From: an uncultured Clostridium sp.
Lineage (GTDB): Bacteria; Bacillota; Clostridia; Oscillospirales; Acutalibacteraceae
Reading direction: 5' to 3'
NCBI GenBank assembly: GCA_958422185.1
Contig: CATZNW010000028.1
Span: 1-28,983 of the forward strand
DNA: 28,983 bases
Shown here: piece after piece, positions 6,806-14,834 of the stretch
Layout of the letters: each line of letters starts with the position of its first letter
Numbering within the stretch: position 1 is the stretch's first letter
Translations under genes and position numbers: made by a program
Notes under the pieces: model-generated
Database searches by the model: none
Seen by the model: only the letters and a program-made list of their open reading frames with translations
Told to the model about the DNA's origin: nothing

Positions 6806-8051
6806 TTTTTACCCCTTTTCATCAAAGCAGCTTGCCGTTTTAACGTGGTGGTGCTCGGGCAGCCCCGCGGCGGATAAAAACGGCATTATTTGCGACGGCG
6901 CCGTGCGCTCCGGGAAAACGCTTTGTATGAGCATTTCATTTATAAGCTGGGCGTTTTACCGCTTTAATGAAACCTCCTTTGCCATCTGCGGCAAAACGAT
7001 AGCGTCACTCCGGCGTAATGTTGTAACCCCGCTGATTCCGGTTTTAACTTCCCTTGGCTTTGTCTGCAATTATAAACTCAGCCGCAACCTGATAGAGATC
7101 GAAAGAGGCGGCAGGCGCAATCGGTTTTATCTTTTCGGCGGGCGCGATGAATCCTCCGCCTCTTTGATCCAGGGTATGACCCTGGGAGGCGTTATGTTTG
7201 ACGAAGCGGCGCTTATGCCCCGCTCCTTTGTTGAGCAGGCGCTTGCGAGGTGCTCTCTGGAAGACGCCAGATACTGGTTCAACTGCAACCCGGAGCACCC
7301 GTTTCACTGGTTTTATAACGAGTGGATCTTAAAAAAAGAACAAAAAAGAATGCTCTACCTTCATTTTAAAATGGAGGATAACCCTTCCCTTTCGCGCGAG
7401 GTCATAAGCAGATATAAAAATCTGTATTCCGGTGCGTTCTATGAGCGTTTTATAGAGGGAAAATGGGTTGCGGCGGACGGACTTGTTTACCCGATGTTCA
7501 GCGCGAAAAGGCATATAAAGAAAAACAGCGGCAGTTTTTCTCAGTATTATCTTTCGTGTGATTACGGCACGGTAAATCCGTTTTCCCTCGGCCTGTGGGG
7601 CAAAAGCGGATCAAAGTGGTACAGAATCGGCGAATATTACCACTCTGCAAGAGATACGGGCGTTCAATTAACGGACGAGGAATATTATCAGAACCTTTGC
7701 AAACTTGCCGGCGGGAGAAAGATAGAGGCGCTCATAATAGACCCGTCCGCAGCAAGTTTTGCCGAAACGGTGCGCCGCCACGGCAGATACAGGGTCATCA
7801 AGGCGGATAACGATGTTTTAAAGGGCATAAACCTTGTGTGCCGCGCGCTTAAGGAAGAGGATATTTATTTTTATCCCGAGTGTGAGGATGCGATCCGCGA
7901 ATTTTCCGTATACCGCTGGGATAATGACATAAAAAGGGATTCGCCGAAAAAAGAAAACGACCACGCAATGGATGATATACGCTACTTTGTTTCAACCGTT
8001 TTATACGGCAGAAGCGGCAGTATTTATACATTCGCGGTAGAAAGGAAGTGA
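6795..8051 (+). CDS. Phage terminase large subunit (ATPase and nuclease)
   Basis: This is the motor that pumps DNA into the prohead and cuts it. From the ATG at 6795 it has 418 residues. The ATPase domain has Walker A GAVRSGKT (35-42) and Walker B VMFDEA (133-138) with its catalytic Glu, plus a coupling-type FNCNPEHP (about 162-169). The RNase H-like nuclease has acidic residues in SCDYGT (D256), IIDPS (D316) and NDHAMDDIRY (D393/D394). All key residues are present, so the enzyme should be active. It belongs to the PBSX/terminase_3-like group. A GTG at 6786 is in frame but lacks a ribosome binding site. Its stop lies inside the ribosome binding site of the portal gene. Confidence 0.95.
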   Translation: MASNFYPFSSKQLAVLTWWCSGSPAADKNGIICDGAVRSGKTLCMSISFISWAFYRFNETSFAICGKTIASLRRNVVTPLIPVLTSLGFVCNYKLSRNLIEIERGGRRNRFYLFGGRDESSASLIQGMTLGGVMFDEAALMPRSFVEQALARCSLEDARYWFNCNPEHPFHWFYNEWILKKEQKRMLYLHFKMEDNPSLSREVISRYKNLYSGAFYERFIEGKWVAADGLVYPMFSAKRHIKKNSGSFSQYYLSCDYGTVNPFSLGLWGKSGSKWYRIGEYYHSARDTGVQLTDEEYYQNLCKLAGGRKIEALIIDPSAASFAETVRRHGRYRVIKADNDVLKGINLVCRALKEEDIYFYPECEDAIREFSVYRWDNDIKRDSPKKENDHAMDDIRYFVSTVLYGRSGSIYTFAVERK

Positions 8052-8055
8052 AAGC

Positions 8056-9194
8056 TTGGGCTTGTTTGGCAAAAAAAGTCGGGTAAGGTTAAGGGTTCCG
8101 CCGCCGCGGCGGTGCAGACAAGCGCTTTTTCCAACCATCCTTATGCTCGTTTGGGCGGCTTTTTCAATCTGGGTCTGAACAACCGCGTTTTCAGGTCACT
8201 CAGGGAAAGCGTGCCTGTTATAGACGCCGCCATACTCAAGATCATCAGGCTTATGAATGATTTTGAGTTTGAAACGGGTAACGACACTGTGGACAGCGCA
8301 ATGAACGGATTTTTTGAATCCGTGTGTGTCGGCGGGAACCAGACCGGCATTTCGGCGTTCGTTTCCACTTATATGTCCGATCTGCTCACATACGGCAGTG
8401 CGGCAGGAGAGATGATCGCAGATGATTACGGGTTTTACGCACTCTATAACGGCGAACTGAATGCTCTTGAAGTGAAAAGAGCGCAGAATGATCTGGATAT
8501 AGAATTCTATAACGGCGGTAAAAAGCTGCCCCGTCAGGATCTTATTGTCTTTTCCGCGCTCAACCCGGAGCCGGGCAGCATTATGGGCACGAGCCTTTTA
8601 AGGGGGCTGCCGTTTATATCGGATGTGCTGCTCACCATCTATAACACAATAGGCGAAAACTGGGAACACGCCGGCAACCTCAGATATGCCGTAACATATA
8701 AACCTGCGGACGGCGAAACGGACGCGGGCAGTGCGCGCGAAAGGGCAGATCAGATCTGCCGCGCCTGGCAGGACGCCATGAGCAGCAAGGATACGGTAAA
8801 GGATTTTGTTGCCGTGGGCGATGTAAGCGTAAAGGTAATCGGCGCGGACAACAATGTGCTCTCAAGCGAGATACCTGTTCATCAGCTTATGGAGCAGATC
8901 ATCGCCAAAACGGGGCTGCCGCCTTATATGCTTGGCCTTTCGTGGTCAACAACGGAGCGTATGAGCCAGCAGCAGGCGGATATGCTGACCACGGAACTGG
9001 AGGCTTACAGAAAGATCATAACGCCGGTGCTCATCAAGATAGCCCGCAAATATCTTGAAGTGAATTCGCTTTTTATTCCCGTTAAGGTGAAATGGGCGGA
9101 TATAACGCTTCAGGACGAAACAGAACACGCCAAGGCCCGCCTTTATAACGCTCAGGCTGAAAAAATACTTAAGGAGGAGGGCATTGATGACTGA
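8056..9194 (+). CDS. Phage portal protein; probable start is one base out of frame at an A7 run
   Basis: The body (from GTG 8112, 360 codons) is a portal protein, the dodecameric gate at the capsid vertex. It has an N-terminal helical region (RESVPVIDAAILKIIRLMND) and the clip/wing segment QIIAKTGLPPYMLGLS near 262-277 followed by TTERMSQQQADML, typical of PBSX-like portals. GTG 8112 has no ribosome binding site. A good start does exist at TTG 8056, 7 bases after AAGGAAG, reading MGLFGKKS, the usual beginning of portals. That frame is shifted by one at seven A (8071-8077) and would stop at 8178 after 40 codons. One extra A joins the frames into a 379-residue protein (MGLFGKKKSGKVKGSAAAAV...). 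The cause may be a sequencing indel, transcriptional slippage or a real mutation. Even repaired it is short for a portal. Confidence 0.82.
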
Positions 9195-10152
9195 TCTGTT
9201 TACCGTAAAGGCGTATACGCCTGATGAAAAGGATTACGAGATGATAAACACATTTACCCGCCGCGAATTTTCAAAGGAAGAGTTATATGTGTTTGAAGTA
9301 ACGCTTTGCGATAATGATATTGACCGGGATCTTGAGAAATTTTCAGTAAACGCTTTGAATTCTCTTCAAAAACTTTTTATAGGGAAAACGGGCATTAAAG
9401 ATCATTCCATGAAAGCGGACGATCAGACCGCAAGGATATTTGACACCCGCCTTGAAAAGATCAAAGGCAGAAAAACGGCGGACGGTGACGAGTACGTTGC
9501 TCTGAAGGCAAAGGCTTATATGGTGCGGACTCAGGAAAACGAACCGCTTATAAAGGATATTGACGCAGGGATTAAAAAGGAAGTTTCCGTTTCGTGCAAC
9601 GCAAAGAGCAGGGTGTGTTCGGTATGCGGCGCCGATAAAAACACGGCATACTGCGGTCACAAGCCCGGTGAAATGTATGACGGCAAACTCTGTTACACGA
9701 TCCTTGACGATGTGAGCGATGCTTATGAATTCAGTTTTGTTGCAGTTCCCGCTCAGCGAAATGCAGGCGTTGAAAAATTTTTTAATACAGATAAGGACGG
9801 TATGATGACTGAGGATATTTTCAAAAGACTCAGATCCGGCGGCACTGCTGTTTCGGATACGGAGGCGGCTTATATAGTTAAGATCACTGATGAGCTTAAA
9901 GATGACGCCGCTCTCGGCAGGGAATACAGAAAGACGCTGATTAAAGATCTTGTTAAACTTTGCAGCAAAGAACTGCCGCAGCTGGATATAGAAGTTTTTA
10001 AAAGACTTGCCGATATTATGACGGCAAAGGAACTGGTAAGTTTTAAAGAGGCGTTTGAAAAGCAGCGCGCCCAGCGCGAAAAGCCCGCGCCGCAACTTGC
10101 AAAGCAGAAAGAGCAGGGAATGCAGGGTGCGCTCAGCGAATTCAGAATTTAG
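9187..10152 (+). CDS. Prohead protease with zinc-knuckle insert and scaffold-like C-terminus
   Basis: The N-terminal part (about 30-200 of 321) resembles caudovirus prohead maturation proteases: TGIKDHSMKADDQ with a candidate catalytic His73, KKEVSVSC with a candidate nucleophile Ser134 or Ser136, and YEFSFVAVPAQRNAGV closing the domain. Between them lies a four-ligand metal site, C144-x2-C147...C156-x-H158. From about 207 on the sequence becomes charged, helical and Lys/Glu/Gln-rich (DELKDDAALGREY, FEKQRAQREKPAPQLAKQ), as expected for an internal scaffold removed during maturation. No separate scaffold gene is present and the next genes are decoration and capsid, which fits a fused protease-scaffold. 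AGGAGG is 8 bases upstream, and the start overlaps the portal by 8 bases. Catalytic residues are inferred from position only. Confidence 0.75.
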   Translation: MTDLFTVKAYTPDEKDYEMINTFTRREFSKEELYVFEVTLCDNDIDRDLEKFSVNALNSLQKLFIGKTGIKDHSMKADDQTARIFDTRLEKIKGRKTADGDEYVALKAKAYMVRTQENEPLIKDIDAGIKKEVSVSCNAKSRVCSVCGADKNTAYCGHKPGEMYDGKLCYTILDDVSDAYEFSFVAVPAQRNAGVEKFFNTDKDGMMTEDIFKRLRSGGTAVSDTEAAYIVKITDELKDDAALGREYRKTLIKDLVKLCSKELPQLDIEVFKRLADIMTAKELVSFKEAFEKQRAQREKPAPQLAKQKEQGMQGALSEFRI

Positions 10153-10163
10153 GAGGAACAGAT

Positions 10164-10508
10164 ATGAAAGTTGGATTTAAGGGATTTAAGGAGCAGGTGC
10201 TCACATTCCTTGCCGCAAGTGAGATTACCGCAGGTCACCCCGTTACAATAGCGGATACCGGCTTTATTTCAAACAGCGCGGCTGACGATGAGTTTGCAGG
10301 CGTGGCAACGCAGGGCGGCGGTAAGTTTGCCCCTGTTATGATAAGCGGCTACGCAAAACTTTCTTACACTTCAGGCACACCGAAATGCGGCTGGCAGTAT
10401 CTGACTGCAAACGGCAGCGGCGGCGTCAAGATAGCGGCGTCCGGTAAAAAGGCGCGCCTTGTTGTTGAGATAGATACCGATAATAAAACGATCGGTGTAA
10501 TTCTTTGA
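10164..10508 (+). CDS. Capsid decoration/stabilisation-like protein
   Basis: This 114-residue, Gly/Ala-rich, beta-strand-like protein has phrases such as ITAGHPVTIADTGFI, AGVATQGGG and MISGYAKL. These are typical of the small head decoration or head-fibre base proteins that sit directly before the major capsid gene in many Firmicute phages. Such proteins bind the outside of the expanded capsid and stabilise it. AGGAGG lies close before the ATG, and the gene sits 11 bases after the protease and 18 before the capsid gene. Function is from position and sequence style, not from a motif. Confidence 0.68.
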   Translation: MKVGFKGFKEQVLTFLAASEITAGHPVTIADTGFISNSAADDEFAGVATQGGGKFAPVMISGYAKLSYTSGTPKCGWQYLTANGSGGVKIAASGKKARLVVEIDTDNKTIGVIL

Positions 10509-10526
10509 TCACGGAGGGATTCTGAA

Positions 10527-11519
10527 ATGGCATTTGATACGATTAGGCTTGATAAGGGGCTTTATTCCTCTTCTAAGGGGTTTGCCGCTTCGCTTGAGGC
10601 GGCGGATCCGTCAGAAAATTATATAGGTACGGAACTTGAGGGGCTGGACGCATATCAGCGTCAGTTAAAGAGATTTGATATCAAGGTCTCAGGCACCGGG
10701 TCGGACAGTGTTTCAAAGTTCTTTCAGACGAGCGATTCCGCTGTTCTTTTTCCCGAATATGTCAGCCGAGCGGTTCAGCAGGGAATGGAAGAAACTGATC
10801 TTCTCTCAAAAATAATCGCAACCACAACAGAGGTGGATTCCCTTGATTACCGTTCGGTGGAAAGTGTTCCGGCAGAAGATGAAAAGGAACTTGCCGCAGT
10901 CGGAGAGGGCGCGTTTATTCCCGAAACCACTATCAGGGCAAAGGATAAGCTCACCCGTCTTTATAAAAGGGGCAGAATGCTTGTTGCGTCATATGAAGCG
11001 ATCAAGTTCCAGAAACTTGATCTGTTTACCGTAACACTGAAACAGATAGGTTCCTATATAGCAAGATCACAGTTTGCAGACGCTATTGAGGCGCTTGATG
11101 ACGGCACTTCAGAGGTGATAACCGCCTCCGGTGATACGGTTACATATAACGACCTCATTGATCTTTGGGCAAAACTTTCACCTTATAATATGACCACGGT
11201 GATCGCAGGCGTTCCGAGCATTTCAGCACTGCTTAACATGGCGGAATTCAAGGATTCCGCAGCTGGCCAGAACTTCCACGGCACAGGCAGAATGATCACT
11301 CCGCTCGGGGCGGAGATCGTTAAATGCAACGAACTCGGCGGCGAAAAGATCATAGCGCTTGATAAGGGCGCAGCGCTTGAAAAAGTCTGCGCGGGCGGCG
11401 TTGTGACTGAATATGACAAACTTATTGACAGGCAGCTTGAAAGAGCAACTGTTACCACCATTGCGGGATTTTCAAAGATATTTCCTGATGCGTGCAAGTT
11501 TGTTGCATTCGGAGAGTAA
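10527..11519 (+). CDS. Phage major capsid protein (HK97-like fold)
   Basis: The 330-residue protein sits at the major-capsid position and has HK97-type features. An N-terminal arm is followed by an E-loop-like region with TEVDSLDYRSVE and FIPETTIRAKDKLTRLYKR (about 100-150). A spine helix region follows (FQKLDLFTVTLKQIGSYIARSQ is near it). An axial-domain-like segment SPYNMTTVIAGVPSISALLN (about 219-238) precedes a C-terminal beta region ending KIFPDACKFVAFGE. There is no long N-terminal delta (scaffold) domain, consistent with the scaffold being carried by the protease. GGAGGG lies 8 bases before the ATG. Length is average for the family. Confidence 0.88.
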   Translation: MAFDTIRLDKGLYSSSKGFAASLEAADPSENYIGTELEGLDAYQRQLKRFDIKVSGTGSDSVSKFFQTSDSAVLFPEYVSRAVQQGMEETDLLSKIIATTTEVDSLDYRSVESVPAEDEKELAAVGEGAFIPETTIRAKDKLTRLYKRGRMLVASYEAIKFQKLDLFTVTLKQIGSYIARSQFADAIEALDDGTSEVITASGDTVTYNDLIDLWAKLSPYNMTTVIAGVPSISALLNMAEFKDSAAGQNFHGTGRMITPLGAEIVKCNELGGEKIIALDKGAALEKVCAGGVVTEYDKLIDRQLERATVTTIAGFSKIFPDACKFVAFGE

Positions 11520-11539
11520 AAAGGAAAGGAGTGCGGGCG

Positions 11540-11893
11540 ATGATAGACAGATCAGGAGTTTTGGAGTGCTTAAAGGAACTCGGATTATCGGATGAAAAAC
11601 CGGAAAGTTACGGCGCTTTGATCGATTTTGCGTGCAGCAGTGTTTCCGCCCGCTTAAAAGACAAGGCGTATGAAACGGACAGCCGCGCGGTATTTCTTGC
11701 CGCTGCGCAGGCAAATTATCTGCTCTGCTGCGGTTCGCAGCAGAGCGGCGGGTTTGATACTTTTACCGCCGGTGATGTTTCGTTCGGCGGCGGCTCAGAT
11801 TCTGCTTCTGCCGCAAAAGATATACTTGACGCGGCTCGGAAAAGCGCGGCTGATATTATAGATACCGGCGCCTTTGCTTTTAAAAGTGTTTAA
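11540..11893 (+). CDS. Head-tail connector (adaptor) protein
   Basis: Directly after the capsid gene, this 117-residue protein begins MIDRSGVLECLKELGLSDEK and has a helical, Ala-rich body (AVFLAAAQANYLLCC, SAAKDILDAARKSAADI). That is the style of gp6/gp15-like connectors that form a ring under the portal. AAGGAG (11526-11531) is 8 bases before the ATG. Longer readings start inside the capsid gene and lack a ribosome binding site. It abuts the next gene with no intervening base. Confidence 0.68.
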   Translation: MIDRSGVLECLKELGLSDEKPESYGALIDFACSSVSARLKDKAYETDSRAVFLAAAQANYLLCCGSQQSGGFDTFTAGDVSFGGGSDSASAAKDILDAARKSAADIIDTGAFAFKSV

Positions 11894-12244
11894 ATGAACA
11901 GAGCGCTTAAAATTAAAAACGGCCTGAAAAAGGCGGGGAAACAGGTCTATCTGAAAGACGGCGAATGGATCTCCACTCCGTTTTTCGCCGTGATCGCGCA
12001 GAAGTGGCGCAGCAACAGATCAAATTTTGAATTTAAACGTACAGCGGCAGGCAGGGTCAGCAAGGATTATTTTACTTTTATAGGGCCTTATGACCATAAT
12101 ATTCTTTCACTCTCCGAGAACTCCCGGGTTCTCCTTGGAAATGAGGAATATATTTTTAAGAAAAAGGAAGAGGTCTCGGCAGGCGGCGAAAGATTATTTT
12201 ACTGGGGCGTCTTAAGAAAGGTTTGGGAAAACGGTGATGATTGA
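11894..12244 (+). CDS. Head-closure/stopper-like protein
   Basis: This 116-residue protein at the head-closure position begins MNRALKIKNGLKKAGKQVYL and contains YFTFIGPYDHNI and LLGNEEYIFKKKEEVSAGG. It is a small mostly beta protein with the phrase pattern of the XkdH/gp16-like stopper family (a platform recording position, value and units of the tail interface). Its ATG follows immediately on the previous stop (TAAATG) without its own strong ribosome binding site, so it depends on coupling. Assignment rests on position, size and weak sequence resemblance. Confidence 0.58.
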   Translation: MNRALKIKNGLKKAGKQVYLKDGEWISTPFFAVIAQKWRSNRSNFEFKRTAAGRVSKDYFTFIGPYDHNILSLSENSRVLLGNEEYIFKKKEEVSAGGERLFYWGVLRKVWENGDD

Positions 12245-12641
12245 TTTCAGCAGAATCACGGGTCTGATGCTTGAAAGGCTCGGCAGCGACGCGTATTTTG
12301 ATGATTTTAAACTTATATCCGCATTTGAACCGCTGCAAAAGCCTACCGTTCCCCCAAAACCCGCTGTCATCTGCGGAATATTGCAGACAAGCGCGCGGAC
12401 TGCCGCGCTCGGCGAGGACATTCAGGCAGGGCAGGTCACTGCCTTTGCAGACATATATGTTCCGTTTGATCTGCGCGGATTCGATTTTCAGCGGACGGCG
12501 GCCAGGATATTCAGCGCCCTTTGCAGAGATATGCCCGTTTCAATAGGCGCACAGGCTGTTCGGGCGGATGATGATTCCGAATGTTTTGTTATGCGCCTGA
12601 CGGTGACCTTTTCGGATATGGTTATGTTTGACAGTAACTGA
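12237..12641 (+). CDS. Tail-completion/terminator-like protein
   Basis: This 134-residue protein begins MIDFSRITGLMLERLGSDAY and has alternating helix and strand segments (GQVTAFADIYVPFDLRGFDF, FVMRLTVTFSDMVMF). It sits where PBSX-type phages encode the minor protein that terminates the tail tube. It overlaps the preceding gene by 8 bases. In relatives the tail sheath and tube genes would follow. Here the next items are a 28-codon ORF and the LysM hub gene. An in-frame GTG lies 3 bases upstream of the chosen ATG. Confidence 0.58.
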   Translation: MIDFSRITGLMLERLGSDAYFDDFKLISAFEPLQKPTVPPKPAVICGILQTSARTAALGEDIQAGQVTAFADIYVPFDLRGFDFQRTAARIFSALCRDMPVSIGAQAVRADDDSECFVMRLTVTFSDMVMFDSN

Positions 12642-12655
12642 TATGGTGGTGACTT

Positions 12656-12742
12656 ATGAACGGATACGATGATGTTTACGAACTTTCCGAATATTTAAGA
12701 CTGGATTCAAAAAGATATGATCCGTCAAACGGCGGTGAATAA
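12656..12742 (+). CDS. 28-codon ORF at the missing-tail junction
   Basis: A short frame runs from ATG 12656 to TAA 12740-12742 and encodes a very acidic, Tyr-rich peptide starting MNGYDDVYELSEYLRLDS. GGTGGTG (12645-12651) lies 4 bases before the ATG. It ends 2 bases before the next gene, so its position in the operon is neat and probably coupled. I do not recognise it. It could be a real micro-protein (for example a plug, linker or chaperone fragment) or the surviving start of a deleted tail gene, since sheath, tube, chaperone and tape-measure genes normally occupy this spot. Confidence 0.5.
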   Translation: MNGYDDVYELSEYLRLDSKRYDPSNGGE

Positions 12743-12744
12743 AT

Positions 12745-13257
12745 ATGATGATAAGGCTTGCATATAAGGATTTTGAATTTCCTCAAAATCCTGCCGAGAT
12801 CAGCGTTGAAAAATCAAAAGACATAAGTGAGCGTTCCCTGCTTTCGGCAGGGAGCGCCGTTGAGGAGATATCCCGAAAGGCGGCGCATATAACCGTCAGC
12901 GGCAGATTCTACGGTGAACAGAGCGCGGTATCAGCGGCGAAGCTTGCCGCACTGTATGAGGATACGGGCGCGGGGCCGCTTATTTTGCCTGACGGCGAAT
13001 TTTTCAGCGCGTATTTTTCTTCTCTCAGTTTAAGGCAGAACGCGGCTGAAAATTCGATTCAATACAATATTGGCTTTACAGAGGAAAAAAGTGCAAAGAA
13101 CTATAAAAAACAGCGTAGTTTTGTATTTGCAGAAAACGGAGAAAACTGTTTTGACATAGCGGCCTCCAACTCCGTTAAACTTGAAAAGATCATGGAACTG
13201 AACGGATTTAAAACGCCGTTTGATATTGCAGAGGGGCAGAGGGTGAGAATAAGATGA
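12745..13257 (+). CDS. LysM-containing tail hub/tube-initiator protein (XkdP-like)
   Basis: The 170-residue protein has an N-terminal domain of the phage tail/DNA-circulation type (FEFPQNPAEISVEKSKDI, ITVSGRFYGEQ, GAGPLILPDGEFFSAYFSS). It ends in one LysM-like repeat (about 127-170: FDIAASNSVKLEKIMELNGF, ending GQRVRIR). In PBSX and T4 (gp53-like) this protein links tape measure or hub to the baseplate; the LysM module binds peptidoglycan-like partners or acts as a folding unit. It is shorter than typical XkdP. The start has two adjacent ATGs (12745, 12748). It overlaps the next gene by 4 bases (ATGA). Confidence 0.83.
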   Translation: MMIRLAYKDFEFPQNPAEISVEKSKDISERSLLSAGSAVEEISRKAAHITVSGRFYGEQSAVSAAKLAALYEDTGAGPLILPDGEFFSAYFSSLSLRQNAAENSIQYNIGFTEEKSAKNYKKQRSFVFAENGENCFDIAASNSVKLEKIMELNGFKTPFDIAEGQRVRIR

Positions 13258-14213
13258 GGTTTGAGTTGTATGGTTGCGCGGGCGCGGCGGTCAAGGATTT
13301 TGAGGTCGTTTCCTATGAGCTTTCAAGCGAAATGGCCGCTGCGTGCGACGGACTAAGGCTTTTCCTTCATTCTGATAACGCGATAGATGATATTAGGACC
13401 GTCTGCGTTTTTAATAACGAAAAAAAGATCTTTTACGGCTTTGCGGATAAGATACGGGTGAGCTGTGATTCAGACGGCTACACCGTTTTTGTTTACGCTC
13501 GTTCAAGCGCGGCGCTGCTTGTGGATAACGAGGCTTACCCCGGTCAGTACAGCTGCCCTACTTCAAGACAGCTCTGGTATTTTCATGCAAAGCCTTTCGG
13601 TTTCTCATTCGGTCTGCCGGAGGTATATTCACAGGCTGAATATATAGTCGGCAAGGGAAAAAGCTGCTTTGGGGCAATAGATACATTCATGCAGTATTCA
13701 TGCGGCAAAAAGATTTATGTAACTCCTCAAAACGAGCTGCGCGTTTTTGAAATATCAAACAAGGTTAAACGCCTTGATACGGAAAGCCTGTTAAGTATAA
13801 GCGTTCAGGTGGATAATAGCAGTGTGATCGCAAGAATCGGTTATAAGATCAATTCTTCCGAAAAGTATATTTACCGGCTTGAAAACCGGTTTGCTCTTGA
13901 CCACGGCGTTTCATCCAGAAAACTTATAAATCTTTCGTCTCTGCCGGTGTGGCAGAGAGAGGCGGAGGCGCGAAGGCAGATAGAAGATTCTCTTGAAAAT
14001 TATTTTACTGTTAAGACCGTGCTCGCCGGAGATGCGCCGATAAGCCTGGCGGATAAGGTCAGCGTGCATTCCGAAAGGCTGGGGATCAGCGGTGAATTTA
14101 TCGTCTGTTCAATTATCCGTGCTTATAACTCCGGAGGTAAAAAAACAACACTCACATTAAGAAAAGAAATTGACGGGGAGCTGATAAACTATGTGGCTGA
14201 GCAGGAGATTTAA
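13254..14213 (+). CDS. Baseplate hub protein, gpD/XkdQ-like
   Basis: At 319 residues this matches the usual XkdQ length and the late-control gpD-type hub family. The motif SSAALLVDNEAYPGQYSCPT (about 79-98) is characteristic, followed by HAKPFGFSF and a central GKSCFGAIDTFMQYSCGKKIYVTPQNELRV region. The C-terminal tube-like half has DAPISLADKVSVHSERLGISGEF. Hub proteins sit at the centre of the baseplate as a trimer carrying the spike and have the same fold as tube proteins. In a particle without a tube gene this protein would be the nearest structural substitute, which is inference. Its end overlaps the spike gene by 23 bases. Confidence 0.85.
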   Translation: MRFELYGCAGAAVKDFEVVSYELSSEMAAACDGLRLFLHSDNAIDDIRTVCVFNNEKKIFYGFADKIRVSCDSDGYTVFVYARSSAALLVDNEAYPGQYSCPTSRQLWYFHAKPFGFSFGLPEVYSQAEYIVGKGKSCFGAIDTFMQYSCGKKIYVTPQNELRVFEISNKVKRLDTESLLSISVQVDNSSVIARIGYKINSSEKYIYRLENRFALDHGVSSRKLINLSSLPVWQREAEARRQIEDSLENYFTVKTVLAGDAPISLADKVSVHSERLGISGEFIVCSIIRAYNSGGKKTTLTLRKEIDGELINYVAEQEI

Positions 14214-14544
14214 AGGGAATGAGCAAAGCGCTGCCGAAACAGGCGTTGTAACGCTCAGTACCGGCGATATGACAGAGTCTAGTTCGTCAATGCCGTCAAG
14301 GCATTCAGAGTGCTTTGCGCCTTACGGCTATTCTTCGGTCATTCCGGTGGGAGAAAAGGTGCTTATTGTAAACGGCGCGTCCGGCGCTGCCGTGGCAGGC
14401 GCAAAAATGGATGCCGGCGCGCTTGATCAGGGCGAAGTGGAAATCAAATCGCTCGGCGGCGCAAGGATATTGCTGAAAAACGACGGCAGTGTGGTCATTA
14501 ATTCCCTTGTTATAGACAAATTCGGAAATATTAAGGAGAGGTGA
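14191..14544 (+). CDS. Small baseplate spike-like protein (gpV/gp45-like)
   Basis: The 117-residue protein has an OB-like middle (ECFAPYGYSSVIPVGEKVLIVN, about 40-61) and a beta-helix-like end with the pattern GGARILLKNDGSVVINS (about 88-104), typical of the short tail spikes that puncture the cell surface. It is much shorter than P2 gpV but close to the DUF2577-type mini-spikes of Firmicute phages. It has no obvious C-terminal HxH iron-binding tip. GGGGAG lies about 10 bases before the ATG inside the hub gene. Confidence 0.72.
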   Translation: MWLSRRFKGNEQSAAETGVVTLSTGDMTESSSSMPSRHSECFAPYGYSSVIPVGEKVLIVNGASGAAVAGAKMDAGALDQGEVEIKSLGGARILLKNDGSVVINSLVIDKFGNIKER

Positions 14545-14549
14545 CGCGC

Positions 14550-14834
14550 ATGTTTATATTTGACAGTGAAGGCGAATATGAAGCCTTTTTGCTTGACAAC
14601 GCGGTAAGGGCCGTAAAAACGCAAAGAGGTGCCTTTTACCCACAAAGTGATTACGGTAGCGAGGTTTACAGAATAAATAAAGAGCCTAAAGCGCTTTATG
14701 CACTGTGCGCCGCCCGGCGTGCACTGCTTTCACAGGACGGAATGTATCCTGTTGATGCCCGAAAAACAAATACGGGGTATGATTTTACGGTCTTGCTTAA
14801 CGGCACTGAAAGGATGGTGAGCGTTTCGTTTTGA
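14550..14834 (+). CDS. Baseplate wedge protein, gp25/W-like
   Basis: The 94-residue protein carries the gp25-like signature RGAFYPQSDYGSEVYR followed by helical EPKALYALCAARRALLS and a final strand region (YDFTVLLNGTERMVSVSF). gp25 proteins join the wedge to the sheath initiation ring in contractile tails. This is a marker of a contractile-type baseplate even though no sheath gene is present here. AGGTGA (14539-14544) ends 5 bases before the ATG at 14550. An in-frame GTG at 14541 is too close to the ribosome binding site. Confidence 0.82.
   Translation: MFIFDSEGEYEAFLLDNAVRAVKTQRGAFYPQSDYGSEVYRINKEPKALYALCAARRALLSQDGMYPVDARKTNTGYDFTVLLNGTERMVSVSF

Noticed and set aside
9343..10095. 250-codon open frame on the minus strand inside the protease gene
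   Set aside because: It lies wholly antisense to a well-supported gene with a good ribosome binding site, has no recognisable domain and reads as a codon-bias shadow.
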